Shown here: positions 1-9,000 of the stretch, piece by piece | How positions within the stretch are numbered: the first letter of the stretch is position 1 | Layout of the letters: the number at the start of each line of letters is the position of its first letter | Origin: Chitinophagales bacterium | GTDB lineage: Bacteria; Bacteroidota; Bacteroidia; Chitinophagales; Chitinophagaceae | Direction: 5' to 3' | Assembly: GCA_017303415.1 (NCBI GenBank) | Contig: JAFLBJ010000001.1 | Coordinates: 1-64,000, forward strand | Length of the DNA: 64,000 bases | Notes under the pieces: model-generated | Seen by the model: the letters and a program-made list of their open reading frames with translations, nothing else | Database searches by the model: none | Told to the model about the DNA's origin: nothing | Made by a program: the position numbers and the translations under genes

Positions 1-544
1 TAAATTGTGAGTTCATCATCTGCACTCCTTTAAATGCAAGCATTACAAGACTAATGATTCCAGTAATGCTGATTACTGCATACACCAAAGCCAGCAGCAA
101 AATATCATCCCACCCGTAGGCGCCTGCTGCCAGAAAAAGGCTTTCCACTTCCAGGCAGGGAGATAAAAACATGGTAGCTGCAAAAATCAACACCCACTTG
201 GTTTTCGATTTTTTATATTGCTGTACATCCTTATTGGCAGCATGATGATGGTGCGGCAGGTTTATAGTAAAATAGATTAATCCGAATATTATCAATAGCA
301 CCGGTGCAATTACATGCACATATCCTTCATATTGATGTGCCAGTTTTGAACCAACCATTCCCAATGCAAAACCAAGAATAACAGTGCCCAGCACATGTGC
401 AGATGCTGTGATAGATGCTACCAGCATCAATTCATACTTTTCCCATTTCTCCGACCTGGCAATAGCCACCAATGGCAACCAGTGGTTTGGAATAAGTGCA
501 TGAGTAATGCCTAATAATATAGTGCCTGTTATAATGCTGTACAT
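1..544 (-). CDS. Partial polytopic membrane protein, NicO/UreH-like
   Basis: The gene reads leftward off the window edge, so its C terminus is missing. I translated 181 open codons from the ATG at 542-544 (MYSIITGTILLG). Hydrophobic segments alternate with short loops. The first segment carries ITHALIPNHWLPL, a four-His cluster sits at about residues 98-101 in a loop, and a later segment has FLSPCLEVESLFLAAG. A His-rich loop between membrane helices together with an N-terminal H-x-x-x-P-x-H pattern recalls nickel/cobalt efflux (NicO/RcnA) and UreH-type membrane proteins. A metal-transport role is inferred from this resemblance and from the metal-resistance neighbourhood. The substrate is unknown. 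Confidence 0.6.
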   Translation of the reverse strand, partial: MYSIITGTILLGITHALIPNHWLPLVAIARSEKWEKYELMLVASITASAHVLGTVILGFALGMVGSKLAHQYEGYVHVIAPVLLIIFGLIYFTINLPHHHHAANKDVQQYKKSKTKWVLIFAATMFLSPCLEVESLFLAAGAYGWDDILLLALVYAVISITGIISLVMLAFKGVQMMNSQF

Positions 545-582
545 TTTCCGATACTGTTATTATACAATTTTGCTTTAAAAAA

Positions 583-1053
583 TTAATCAGTGTTATCTTT
601 TTCGTTGTGTTTATTTATCATTTTCTTTTTCCATTTTACATACCAATGCTGGTGATGCAACGAAAGCAGGAAATACAAAGCTATTGCCCCTACAATTGCA
701 ATAATGAACATGTTGAGCCCTACTGCCACACCAACTGCTGCGGTACACCAAACAGTGGCTGCTGTTGTTAACCCATGCGATGTTCCGGCACTGCTGTTGC
801 GATAGATAATGCCAGCCCCAAGAAAACCCACACCTGTAACAATATTAGCTATCACTCTTGACGCAGCAGCAACATCGCTTACAAGATGAGCTGCAACAGC
901 AGTAAATAAAGTAGCACCAATAGAAACGGCAGCATAGGTTCTTATGCCGGCATCCCGGCCATGCTTTTCCCTGTCAAGCCCTATAAAAGCTCCAAGCAGG
1001 AATGAGACAATAAGCTTGGCAACAATAATTAATTCAATATTTATATCCATCAT
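583..1053 (-). CDS. MgtC/SapB family membrane protein
   Basis: A 156-aa protein with about four to five hydrophobic helices. The N-terminal block LLGAFIGLDREKHGRDAGIR, followed by TYAAVSIGATLF, is the signature of the MgtC/SapB N-terminal domain, including the conserved R/D residues in the first loop. A second conserved helix (GVGFLGAGIIYR) follows. The protein lacks the C-terminal ACT-like extension of long MgtC proteins, so it is the short form common in Bacteroidota. Family members act in the inner membrane and are linked to magnesium limitation or acid stress, but a transport activity is not established. It starts with two consecutive Met codons, so the exact start is uncertain by one residue. 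The 38-bp gap to the next gene downstream suggests separate or loosely coupled transcription. Confidence 0.85.
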   Translation of the reverse strand: MMDINIELIIVAKLIVSFLLGAFIGLDREKHGRDAGIRTYAAVSIGATLFTAVAAHLVSDVAAASRVIANIVTGVGFLGAGIIYRNSSAGTSHGLTTAATVWCTAAVGVAVGLNMFIIAIVGAIALYFLLSLHHQHWYVKWKKKMINKHNEKDNTD

Positions 1054-1078
1054 TAAAATTCTATGCTAAAGTTCAAAC

Positions 1079-1483
1079 TCATTTTAATGTTTCTAAGCTC
1101 TCTTCCTCCGTCATTATCCATTGAAGAGCTTTTCCCTTTTCTGTCATACCGAAATACACTATCCTCGCTTTTGTAAAGGGCTTCATAATGGAATACATCA
1201 GTGTCAGATACTTTTGTTCTCCTACGATGGCAATTTTATCTATATCATCGGCATGTGTGAAATCCGCTTTGCTATCTTTTATTTCGAGAAAACCATTCTC
1301 CCAAAAACCACCAGAGCTTTCCGATGTATTGCCCTCCATTTCAAAATACCAACGAACCTTTTTACCTGTCCGGATAATATTGTGAATCAGAGGATGAATT
1401 TTTTCGTAATCATTTATGCCTAATATATCATTGGCTCTTGTAGCAATGATATTCTTTTGAGTGATATCAAGTATTTGTAACAT
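1079..1483 (-). CDS. SpoIIAA-like (STAS/SEC14-type) protein
   Basis: A 134-aa soluble protein with no signal peptide or membrane segment. The pattern is typical of SpoIIAA-like proteins: a short N-terminal strand, DYEKIHPLIHNIIRTGKKVR, a strand (VRWYFEME), then KIAIVGEQKYLTLMYSIMKPFTKARIVYF near the C terminus. The KIAIVG...F block before the last helix is the most recognisable element. Members are small cytoplasmic proteins thought to bind hydrophobic ligands, and no enzymatic activity is known. It sits in a same-strand group between the YpfJ-like peptidase and MgtC with 25 to 30 bp spacing. Confidence 0.7.
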   Translation of the reverse strand: MLQILDITQKNIIATRANDILGINDYEKIHPLIHNIIRTGKKVRWYFEMEGNTSESSGGFWENGFLEIKDSKADFTHADDIDKIAIVGEQKYLTLMYSIMKPFTKARIVYFGMTEKGKALQWIMTEEESLETLK

Positions 1484-1512
1484 GCCTTATACCTTTTTAA
1501 TTTTACAAAGAG

Positions 1513-2373
1513 TTATAAGTCCTTTGCGTTAAATGTATCCCCTTGCTTGATATCGCCTGTTTGATAGCCCTTTTTAAACCAGTACATCCTTTGCGCAGAA
1601 GTGCCATGCGTAAAAGCATCGGGCATTACCTGCCCCGTTGACTGCTTCTGCAACCTGTCATCTCCAATAGCACTGGCTGCATTCAATGCTTCATCAATAT
1701 CATCTGCATCCAGAATATTTTTCATCTTCTGTGTGTGATGCGCCCATATACCGGCATAAAAATCTGCCTGCAGTTCCATCATCACCGAATACTTGTTGAA
1801 TTCAGTTTCGCTTAGCTGCTGGCGCAGCCGGTTCACTTTATCTGCCGTACCCATCAGGTTTTGAATATGGTGCCCCACTTCATGTGCTACTACATAGGCC
1901 ATCGGGAAATCGCCGGGTGCATTCAATTTGTATTGCAAGTCCTGGTAAAAAGAAAGATCTATGTACAGTTTATTATCACCGGGGCAGTAGAACGGCCCTG
2001 ATGCAGAACTTGCATTACCACAGGCAGATTCTACCACACCACGAAACAATACCAGTGTTGGTTCTGAATACTGTTGCCCTTTTTCGGTAAAAATTTTATT
2101 CCATACATCTTCTGTTTCTGCCAATACTACTTTTACAAAGGCAGCCCTTTCGTCATCGGCCTTTTGCTCTTCAGGAGTTAATTGCGACGACTGGTTTGTT
2201 TGTTCAGAAAGTTGCTGTTGAATTTGTGACGGGTCAATATTATTACCGCTTAGTAAAGTATAAAGCAGGTAAATAACAATGCCGGCCACACCACCGCCTG
2301 CGGCAATTTTTCCACCAGATAGCCCCCGGCGGTCATCTACATTGGAGCTTTCTCTTCTTCCAATCCATTTCAT
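1513..2373 (-). CDS. ypfJ: YpfJ-type neutral zinc metallopeptidase
   Basis: A 286-aa protein. The N terminus (MKWIGRRESSNVDDRRG) followed by a Gly-rich turn and one transmembrane helix (about residues 22-42) is characteristic of the YpfJ/Zn_peptidase family. The zinc site is visible as HEVGHH at residues 164-169, and a probable third ligand lies in MELQADFYAGIWA about 30 residues later. A Cys pair (C118, C130) lies ahead of the active site. The length matches the family. It is a single-pass membrane-anchored peptidase of unknown physiological substrate. Family assignment is firm; no substrate can be inferred. Confidence 0.9.
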   Translation of the reverse strand: MKWIGRRESSNVDDRRGLSGGKIAAGGGVAGIVIYLLYTLLSGNNIDPSQIQQQLSEQTNQSSQLTPEEQKADDERAAFVKVVLAETEDVWNKIFTEKGQQYSEPTLVLFRGVVESACGNASSASGPFYCPGDNKLYIDLSFYQDLQYKLNAPGDFPMAYVVAHEVGHHIQNLMGTADKVNRLRQQLSETEFNKYSVMMELQADFYAGIWAHHTQKMKNILDADDIDEALNAASAIGDDRLQKQSTGQVMPDAFTHGTSAQRMYWFKKGYQTGDIKQGDTFNAKDL

Positions 2374-2408
2374 GATTTCCTGATTTAAAATTTTAGAGAT
2401 GATAAATA

Positions 2409-2825
2409 TTAGTGATGGCCTCCATGATGACCTCCACCATGGTGTCCGCCATAACTGTGATGCCCTACATTAATGTGCCGCCCTAAGTCAATATGCGGCG
2501 TAATGATAGGATACAGAAATGGCCTGTTGTATCCCCTTCGATACCGCCTGTAATAATTTTGATTTGCCACATTTTGGTTGGCAGATGACTGTGTGGTAAA
2601 AACATCTTTAGCACCATTGGCATAAACTATCTGCACCACATCCGATTTGTTGGCCACATAAACAGGTCCTTCAGCATTATCAGCTTTGTAATACCGGATT
2701 TCTGTTGTGCCCACTTCGGCTACTTTACCATTGATAGTTTCGCCGTTGCGCAGGGTGATTACATCCTGAGCAAACAGCATTGATGCTGACAACAGCATCA
2801 CAAGAACTGCAAATAACTGTTTCAT
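2409..2825 (-). CDS. Secreted hypothetical protein with His/Gly-rich tail
   Basis: A 138-aa protein with a clear signal peptide (MKQLFAVLVMLLSASMLFAQ, cleavage probably after FAQ). The mature N-terminal half (ITLRNGETINGKVAEVGTTEI, then VYVANKSDVVQIVYANG) is a small beta-rich domain common in Bacteroidota secreted proteins. The C-terminal 30 residues are a low-complexity His/Gly tail containing repeated GGHH units, which could bind divalent metals. That is an inference from composition and from the nearby copper-resistance genes. No enzyme motif is seen. Confidence 0.65.
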   Translation of the reverse strand: MKQLFAVLVMLLSASMLFAQDVITLRNGETINGKVAEVGTTEIRYYKADNAEGPVYVANKSDVVQIVYANGAKDVFTTQSSANQNVANQNYYRRYRRGYNRPFLYPIITPHIDLGRHINVGHHSYGGHHGGGHHGGHH

Positions 2826-2848
2826 AATTTTAAGTTTTAAATGATGAT

Positions 2849-3037
2849 TTATTTTTTCTTTGAATCCAATTCATTGCCGCCCATCTTCATACCCAGGGTA
2901 TCTGTTTCTTTTCGTTCTTTGTGAGTGGAATCATGTTTTTCTGATTGTATCTCTTTTCTTTTTTCTTCGCCAGCATTGGTACAACTACTACCAACAGTTA
3001 TAACTATGATAGTGATTAGGAATAATATCTTTTGCAT
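2849..3037 (-). CDS. Small charged lipoprotein
   Basis: I start this at the ATG at 3035-3037 (MQKILFLITIIVITVGSSC) because it gives a proper lipoprotein signal: Lys, a hydrophobic core, then the lipobox GSSC. The longer reading from 3085 adds 16 residues in front of the signal and is unlikely. The mature protein of about 45 residues is almost entirely charged (KRKEIQSEKHDSTHKERKE) and ends DSKKK. No domain is recognised. It is probably an envelope-tethered small protein. Confidence 0.5.
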   Translation of the reverse strand: MQKILFLITIIVITVGSSCTNAGEEKRKEIQSEKHDSTHKERKETDTLGMKMGGNELDSKKK

Positions 3038-3151
3038 GTTAAAATGTTTTTTTATTTGGGTGGGTACGGAAACCCTGCCGCTCAAGGTTTTCCATTTTTA
3101 AAACGGGACAAACAAAGCAGGGCTCCGACCCATGTATTTCTCTTTAATCTG

Positions 3152-3811
3152 TTAAAGTTTTGAATAAACATTTCTGTCATTATTTATAAGCCGGTTCATC
3201 AAATCCTCTTTCCCCTTAAATTCTCTTGGAATTAACTCAAGCCCTAACAAATGATTTATTATTTTCACAATACTTCTTTTAGTACTCGTCACCCAAAAAG
3301 TAACAGCTTCGTAAGTTTGAGCACTGTCCTGAAATATTAATGAATTATAATCGATATTATTACCGCTAATCGCATACGAAATATTCTTATCATAAATCTT
3401 TATGCCCAAAGTGTCTTTGATTAAACGCCATAGCATATTGTCAAAATATTTCAATCTGACAAGTGTTATTGATTGATGAATATTTCCAATTGTAATGCGA
3501 CTCAGGAAAGTATCAGAATAAGCGTATTCGAAAGTTCCCTTTTCGTTGTTGAGTTGAACAGATTTTTCAGTGATTGATAGCTGCCCCTGAAATATTGTAT
3601 CTTTATAAATAAAGTTTCCTGACCCCACAATTTCAAATCTTTTAGCATCTTTTTTCTTTTTACCAGAATTTAACAATTGAAAAAAGGAATATGAGTTACT
3701 TCTTTGAGAATATGAATCCGAAATAGTAAATAATAAAATGAACACTATGAGTAGTAAACGCAGTAACCCATAATATGATAATTCTATTTTCTTTTTATAA
3801 ATTGCTTTCAT
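3152..3811 (-). CDS. Secreted or membrane-anchored hypothetical protein
   Basis: A 219-aa protein with a basic N terminus, a hydrophobic core at about residues 14-33 and a possible cleavage after SYSQ. The rest alternates short strands and polar stretches (GSGNFIYKDTIFQGQLSITEK, ISYAISGNNIDYNSLIF), suggesting an extracytoplasmic beta-rich domain. No known family is recognised. It and the next upstream gene (3870-4691) are noticeably AT-richer than the copper genes beyond them, consistent with a separate origin. Confidence 0.5.
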   Translation of the reverse strand: MKAIYKKKIELSYYGLLRLLLIVFILLFTISDSYSQRSNSYSFFQLLNSGKKKKDAKRFEIVGSGNFIYKDTIFQGQLSITEKSVQLNNEKGTFEYAYSDTFLSRITIGNIHQSITLVRLKYFDNMLWRLIKDTLGIKIYDKNISYAISGNNIDYNSLIFQDSAQTYEAVTFWVTSTKRSIVKIINHLLGLELIPREFKGKEDLMNRLINNDRNVYSKL

Positions 3812-3869
3812 ATACCTAATATTTTAATAGGTCGCCTTATAATAAGGCAACCTATTACTTAAAATTTGA

Positions 3870-4691
3870 TTAGTCATCCACAAGTGTAGCAGCTCCTGAA
3901 CTTGCTCCTGCTGCTCCTGCAACAACACCTGCGACTGTGCCAACAACGGTCGGGCCTGTAGTTATCCCCCCAGCTATTCCACCTGCTACGTCAGAAATTC
4001 CAATAATAAGCCACTGCCACCATTTTCTTTTTTTGGAAGAAATACTTTCCCCGCCATTTAGCTTACTTTGGAAAGTATTATTCCAATAAAAAAGAGAGAA
4101 CCGACCAACAGATGTAACTCTTAGTATTTCATCTTTTTCGCTTTGAGATAGATTTGAATCATTAGGAACATTATTCTCCAATTCAACTATTTTTGATTTT
4201 ATATAACAATAATTGAAAGAATTGTCATCTGTGGTATCTTTCATTATAGAGATTAAATTTTTCAAGTAAGTTTTTACGTTTCTTGAATATCGGCTACTAT
4301 CTATTGTATTATTAAAATATGTAGAGGTGTCAGATAATAAGATTTCTACAGATGATACTGAAAATAATTTGGAAGAGATATCTGACACTCGTCCACCGAA
4401 AGTATTTTTAATAAATTGATTAGAATATCCCACATAATTTGTTATTGTTTTTGGCTGACCTACTGCTTCCTGTATTACATATTCTAATGCCTGATTGTGG
4501 TAAATTCCAACAGAATCCCATATATTATCTGAATTATTCGGAACATTACAATCGGTTCCTTTCCCCACTAAATATGAACTTGTAGAAACCTGTGAGACCT
4601 CCACTTCTTTAGTTTTCAGATTTTGTTTTGTACAAGAAACCATAATAATTGCTGTAGTTACCAAGAAGATTAGGCTTTTTTTCTTTTGCAT
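3870..4691 (-). CDS. Lipoprotein with Gly/Ala-rich hydrophobic C terminus
   Basis: A 273-aa protein. The N terminus MQKKKSLIFLVTTAIIMVSC is a lipoprotein signal with the lipobox MVSC. The middle is polar and Asn/Ser-rich with no recognised domain. The last 45 residues switch abruptly to KKRKWWQWLIIGISDVAG followed by a long Gly/Ala/Val segment (about residues 228-270). That is a basic-aromatic patch plus a GxxxG-rich hydrophobic helix, like class II bacteriocin-type or membrane-inserting tails. The function is unknown. A membrane-active or surface role is speculative. Confidence 0.5.
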   Translation of the reverse strand: MQKKKSLIFLVTTAIIMVSCTKQNLKTKEVEVSQVSTSSYLVGKGTDCNVPNNSDNIWDSVGIYHNQALEYVIQEAVGQPKTITNYVGYSNQFIKNTFGGRVSDISSKLFSVSSVEILLSDTSTYFNNTIDSSRYSRNVKTYLKNLISIMKDTTDDNSFNYCYIKSKIVELENNVPNDSNLSQSEKDEILRVTSVGRFSLFYWNNTFQSKLNGGESISSKKRKWWQWLIIGISDVAGGIAGGITTGPTVVGTVAGVVAGAAGASSGAATLVDD

Positions 4692-4798
4692 AGTTTTATA
4701 TTTTAAGGTTTAAAAAAATGCTATTGAATTTTATCATCTGTATTCTCAACCTCTCAAAAGTGAAAGCGAACAAGATGTCATTACTTCAAAATTTTTAT

Positions 4799-6013
4799 TT
4801 ACTCTTCCTCTTCCACATTATTCATCTTCGACAATAAATCATAAGCTCCATTAATCACCACTTTGCTGTTCCTGTCAAAGCCTTCCGGTAAAATCACTTC
4901 GGTATAACCATTTTCCGAAACACCTGTTGTTACTTCAATTCTTTTAAAAGGAATATGCTTTTCAGTAGCCTCATCCTTTTTCCCATCAGCAGGTTTGGTT
5001 TCTTCTTTTGTTTCATCTGCCGCAATAAAAATGTATGACTTGCCTGCTGATTGTACTATTGCCTTATCAGGCAATGCAGTGGTGGCTGCAACACCAGTTT
5101 CCACTATTGCTTTCAAATACATGCCCGGCAACAGATTTTTATCTTCCTGCAACAGATGTCCATGCACCCGAACTGTTCTTTCGGCACTGATTTCACGGCC
5201 AATTAAATGCACTTCTGCAAAACGTTCCTTTGTTTCATTATTCAATACAAAACGTATTTTCTGACCGATTTTTAATTTCGGAACATCTTTTTCAAAAATG
5301 ATAAGTTCTGCATGAAGATGGCGGGTATCTACAATTTCAAATAGCTCCTGGTTAGCGTTTACAAACTTTCCTATGTTCACCAATACCTTAGTAACATAAC
5401 CGGATATAGGGGCATAAATAATTGCCTTGCCGGAGATGTTTCCCGGATTAATTTTCTCAGGATTAATGTTGATGAGTTGCAGTTTTGACTTTAAACCCTG
5501 CACCCTTGCCGTCATACTATTGTACTCACTGCTGGCTTTTTGCAATGTTTTTTTTGCATTTACATTTTCTTTTGCCAGTTCCTGTTGCCGTTCTAATTCT
5601 TCTTTCAGATATACCAACTGGCTCTTATAATCCAGATAATCCTGCTGAAGCTGGATAAATTCTGGGTTTTCGAGTACTGCTATTACTTCGCCTTTTACTA
5701 CCGGTTTACCTTGCAACAAGTCGGTACTTTTTAATGTACCTCCATAGGGTGAAGAAACTGTTAATAGCTGCTGTGGAGGGACATCCAGTACTCCCGATGC
5801 CCTGATAACGCTGCTGAGATTTTTATCTTCTATAGTGCCATACTGAATATTGACGGTTTTGAACTGGTCTTCCGACAAATCCACCATGTCCGCCTCTTCG
5901 GTTTTAGTTTCTTCAGCCTGGGCAGTTTCAGCACTTCCTTTGGAAGAGCAGGATGAAAGCCATATAATGGCCGCAGTGAGTATAACAAGTGAACTTAAAA
6001 ATTTCTGTTTCAT
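4799..6013 (-). CDS. RND efflux periplasmic adaptor (CusB/CzcB-type), lipoprotein
   Basis: A 404-aa membrane-fusion protein. MKQKFLSSLVILTAAIIWLSSC is a lipoprotein signal (LSSC). The mature part shows the adaptor order: a lipoyl-like half (VSSPYGGTLKSTDLLQGKPV), a long alpha-hairpin coiled coil (about residues 125-180, rich in Q/E/K), the second lipoyl half (AIIYAPISGYVTKVLV), a beta-barrel domain (IRFVLNNETKERFAEVHLIG) and a membrane-proximal domain. It links an inner-membrane RND pump to the outer-membrane channel. It lies 26 bp downstream of the fused pump-channel gene 6040-10413, which is its likely partner. Unlike the two other adaptors in the window it has no N-terminal heavy-metal-binding domain, so its metal specificity is less clear (Cu, Ag, Co, Zn or Cd). 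Confidence 0.88.
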   Translation of the reverse strand: MKQKFLSSLVILTAAIIWLSSCSSKGSAETAQAEETKTEEADMVDLSEDQFKTVNIQYGTIEDKNLSSVIRASGVLDVPPQQLLTVSSPYGGTLKSTDLLQGKPVVKGEVIAVLENPEFIQLQQDYLDYKSQLVYLKEELERQQELAKENVNAKKTLQKASSEYNSMTARVQGLKSKLQLININPEKINPGNISGKAIIYAPISGYVTKVLVNIGKFVNANQELFEIVDTRHLHAELIIFEKDVPKLKIGQKIRFVLNNETKERFAEVHLIGREISAERTVRVHGHLLQEDKNLLPGMYLKAIVETGVAATTALPDKAIVQSAGKSYIFIAADETKEETKPADGKKDEATEKHIPFKRIEVTTGVSENGYTEVILPEGFDRNSKVVINGAYDLLSKMNNVEEEE

Positions 6014-6039
6014 ATTAATTTTATTTTAGCCCGTTCTGA

Positions 6040-9000
6040 TTAATTGATGCCGCCGATAAATTCGATAGCAATGACGGTTTGATTGTATTGGTTTAAAAGT
6101 TTAGTGTATTCCTGTTTTACAACAACAGCATTGTTGAGTGATTGCGTCAGTTCATAATAACCGATTTCTCCGGCAGTAAAAGCTTTTTGCGCCTGGGTAA
6201 TAATGAGATTCGCCTGCGGTAACGCTGTATTACGGTAGTAGTTGATTTGAACTCTTTGTTTTTGCAATTCGCCAAACAGCCTTGTTAATTCTGCCTGCAG
6301 GTTGTATTGATAATTTGTCAGTTCCGCTTCACGGCGCACCCGGTTTACTTCTGCCGCTTTTACTTTTTCTTTTTGTGCCCTGGCAAATATGGGAATACTG
6401 ATACCCAGATTAACACCCTGGAAACGGCGGCCAACTCCATAATATTTATCAGCTCCATTCACAGTTTGATAACCTACTAAAGACTGGTTGAAATAGCCTG
6501 CCGAGAAATCAGGTTTTAATCTTGACTGCTCAACAGCTTTTTCTCTGTTAGCAATATCAATCTGCTGTTTAATAAATGCAAGTGTAGGGTTAGAAGCAAT
6601 TGCAGCAGTATCAAAATTTACCTGTATCTGTTTTTCAACAAGTGAAGTGTCGGTAATACCCGTAACAGAAGAATCTGCAGTAAACACTTTCAGCCGGTTT
6701 AATTCAATACGGTAATCTTCTTCTGCATTTCTCAATTGCGCTTTTATCTCATTCACTTTGCTTTGAGCATTATAATTTTCCAATGCATTTGTTTCACCCG
6801 TTTTGTATCGCAACGCAGATGCCTTCAATACATTTTCGTAAATAGCGAGCAACTCTTTTAATAATCTTATTTCCTCTATCCAAAAACTTAACTGGTAGTA
6901 GGATGTTTTAGTATTTGCCGCCAGTTCAGTTTGATAAATTTTCAGTTGCAACTCACTGCTTTTAATATTAGATTCGGATAGCCTTATGAGACTTTTGAAG
7001 TAAGCAGGGTTGGGTATGCCTTGATTAATATTGAAATTATTATCATAAGCAATACGACTGTTGTACTGACCAAAGGTGAGACCGACATTTGTTTTACCAT
7101 AATCCTTTACTGTTTTTTTCAACTGCTGCTGGTAACTTATATCCAGCGTTCCTACTTTTACCAAGGGATTATTCTTCATTGCCGATGCAACTGCATCATT
7201 AAGATTTATGACGGTCTTTGATTGCTGAGCATTTGCAGCAAATGACGAAGCTAAAAACAGGATGAGCAATGAGGCCAAGCCTTTAGCAGGGGATGATTTT
7301 TTAGCTTTCGGTTTTATCTTTTCAAACCAAGTGTATAACACCGGCAAAACTACCAACGTAAGAAATGTGGCAGTAATCAATCCGCCTATTACAACAGTCG
7401 CTAAAGGTTTTTGAACTTCCGCTCCCGAACCTTTGGATAATGCCATCGGTAAAAAACCTAATGATGCAACCATTGCAGTCATTAACACAGGCCTCAACCT
7501 GACCGACGTTCCTTTTAAAACAATATCATTTATATCTGTCATGCCTTCTTTTTTTAAACGATTGAACTCGCTGATAAGGACGATGCCATTTAATACCGCC
7601 ACCCCAAACAGCGCAATAAAACCAACACCGGCTGAAATGCTGAATGGCATACCCCTGAACCATAAGGCAAATACGCCGCCAATAGCACTCATGGGGATAG
7701 CGGTAAAAATGAGTAAGGAATATTTGATAGAACCAAACGTAAAGAAAAGTAGCAAGAGGATTAATGCCAATGCAACCGGAACAGCAACAGATAGCCTTTT
7801 GTTGGCTTCTTCGAGGTTTTTAAATTGCCCGCCATAAGTGATAAAATAACCGGGTGGCATTTTAACCTGTTTCTCAATTTTTTCCCGCATTTCTTTTACA
7901 ACAGATGAGATGTCCCTGCCTCTTGTATTAAAGCCGACAATAATTCTTCTCTTTGCATCTTCACGTTGTATCTGGTTAGGCCCTAACTGCAAATTGACAT
8001 CCGCTACCTGTTCCAATGGAATCTGGTTACCATCAGGTGCCGCAACAAATAAACCTTTAACATCATCAATATTCTGGCGGCCTGTCTTTTCTAACCGCAC
8101 TACCATATCAAACCGTTTCTCGCCTTCATAAACAATACCGGCAGCTTCCCCGGCAAATGCAGCGCTGATTGTACGATTTACATCTTCTACATTTAAACCA
8201 AACTGTGCAATCTTATCCCTGTTTAGTTTAACCACAATCTGCGGTAGCCCGGTTACCTGTTCTATATATAAATCTTCTGCACCTTTTACCGTAGGTACAA
8301 TCACACCGATTTTTTTTGCCAGGTCTGCCAACACATCAAGGTCTTCCCCAAATATTTTAATCCCTACATCCTGGCGCACACCCGAAATCAATTCATTAAA
8401 ACGAAGCTGGATGGGTTGAGATAACCCATAGGAAACACCGGGAATTTTTTCCAGTTCCTTTTGCATCATTTCAGCCAACTCTTCCCGGTTATGTGCACTG
8501 GTCCATTCCTTTTTATCTTTTAAAAGAATGGTAATGTCACATGCTTCTATGGGCATAGGGTCGGTTGGTATTTCAGAAGCGCCAATCTTTCCAATTACTT
8601 CTTTTACTTCAGGGAACTTCTTCATCAGTAAATCGGAAGCCTGCGTTATTTTATCAATTGTCTGGCTTAATGAGCTACCTGTTAACAACCTTGTTTCCAC
8701 CGCAAAATCTCCTTCTTCCAATGTTGGAATAAATTCGCCGCCTAATGTTCTAAAAATAAGCAGGCTGATTATAAATACACCAACGGCGATACTCACTACC
8801 AGTAGTTTCATCTTCAGTGCGCCACGTATTAATGGCGTATAAAGCCGCTGGAAAAACTTCATCATCTTATCAGAAAGATTTTCTTTGTGGCTTATTTTCT
8901 TACTTAGAACAAGGGCACTCATCATGGGCACATAAGTAAGTGAAAGCAGGAATGCGCCGAGTATGGCGAATGAAACAGTTTGCGCCATCGGGCCAAACAT

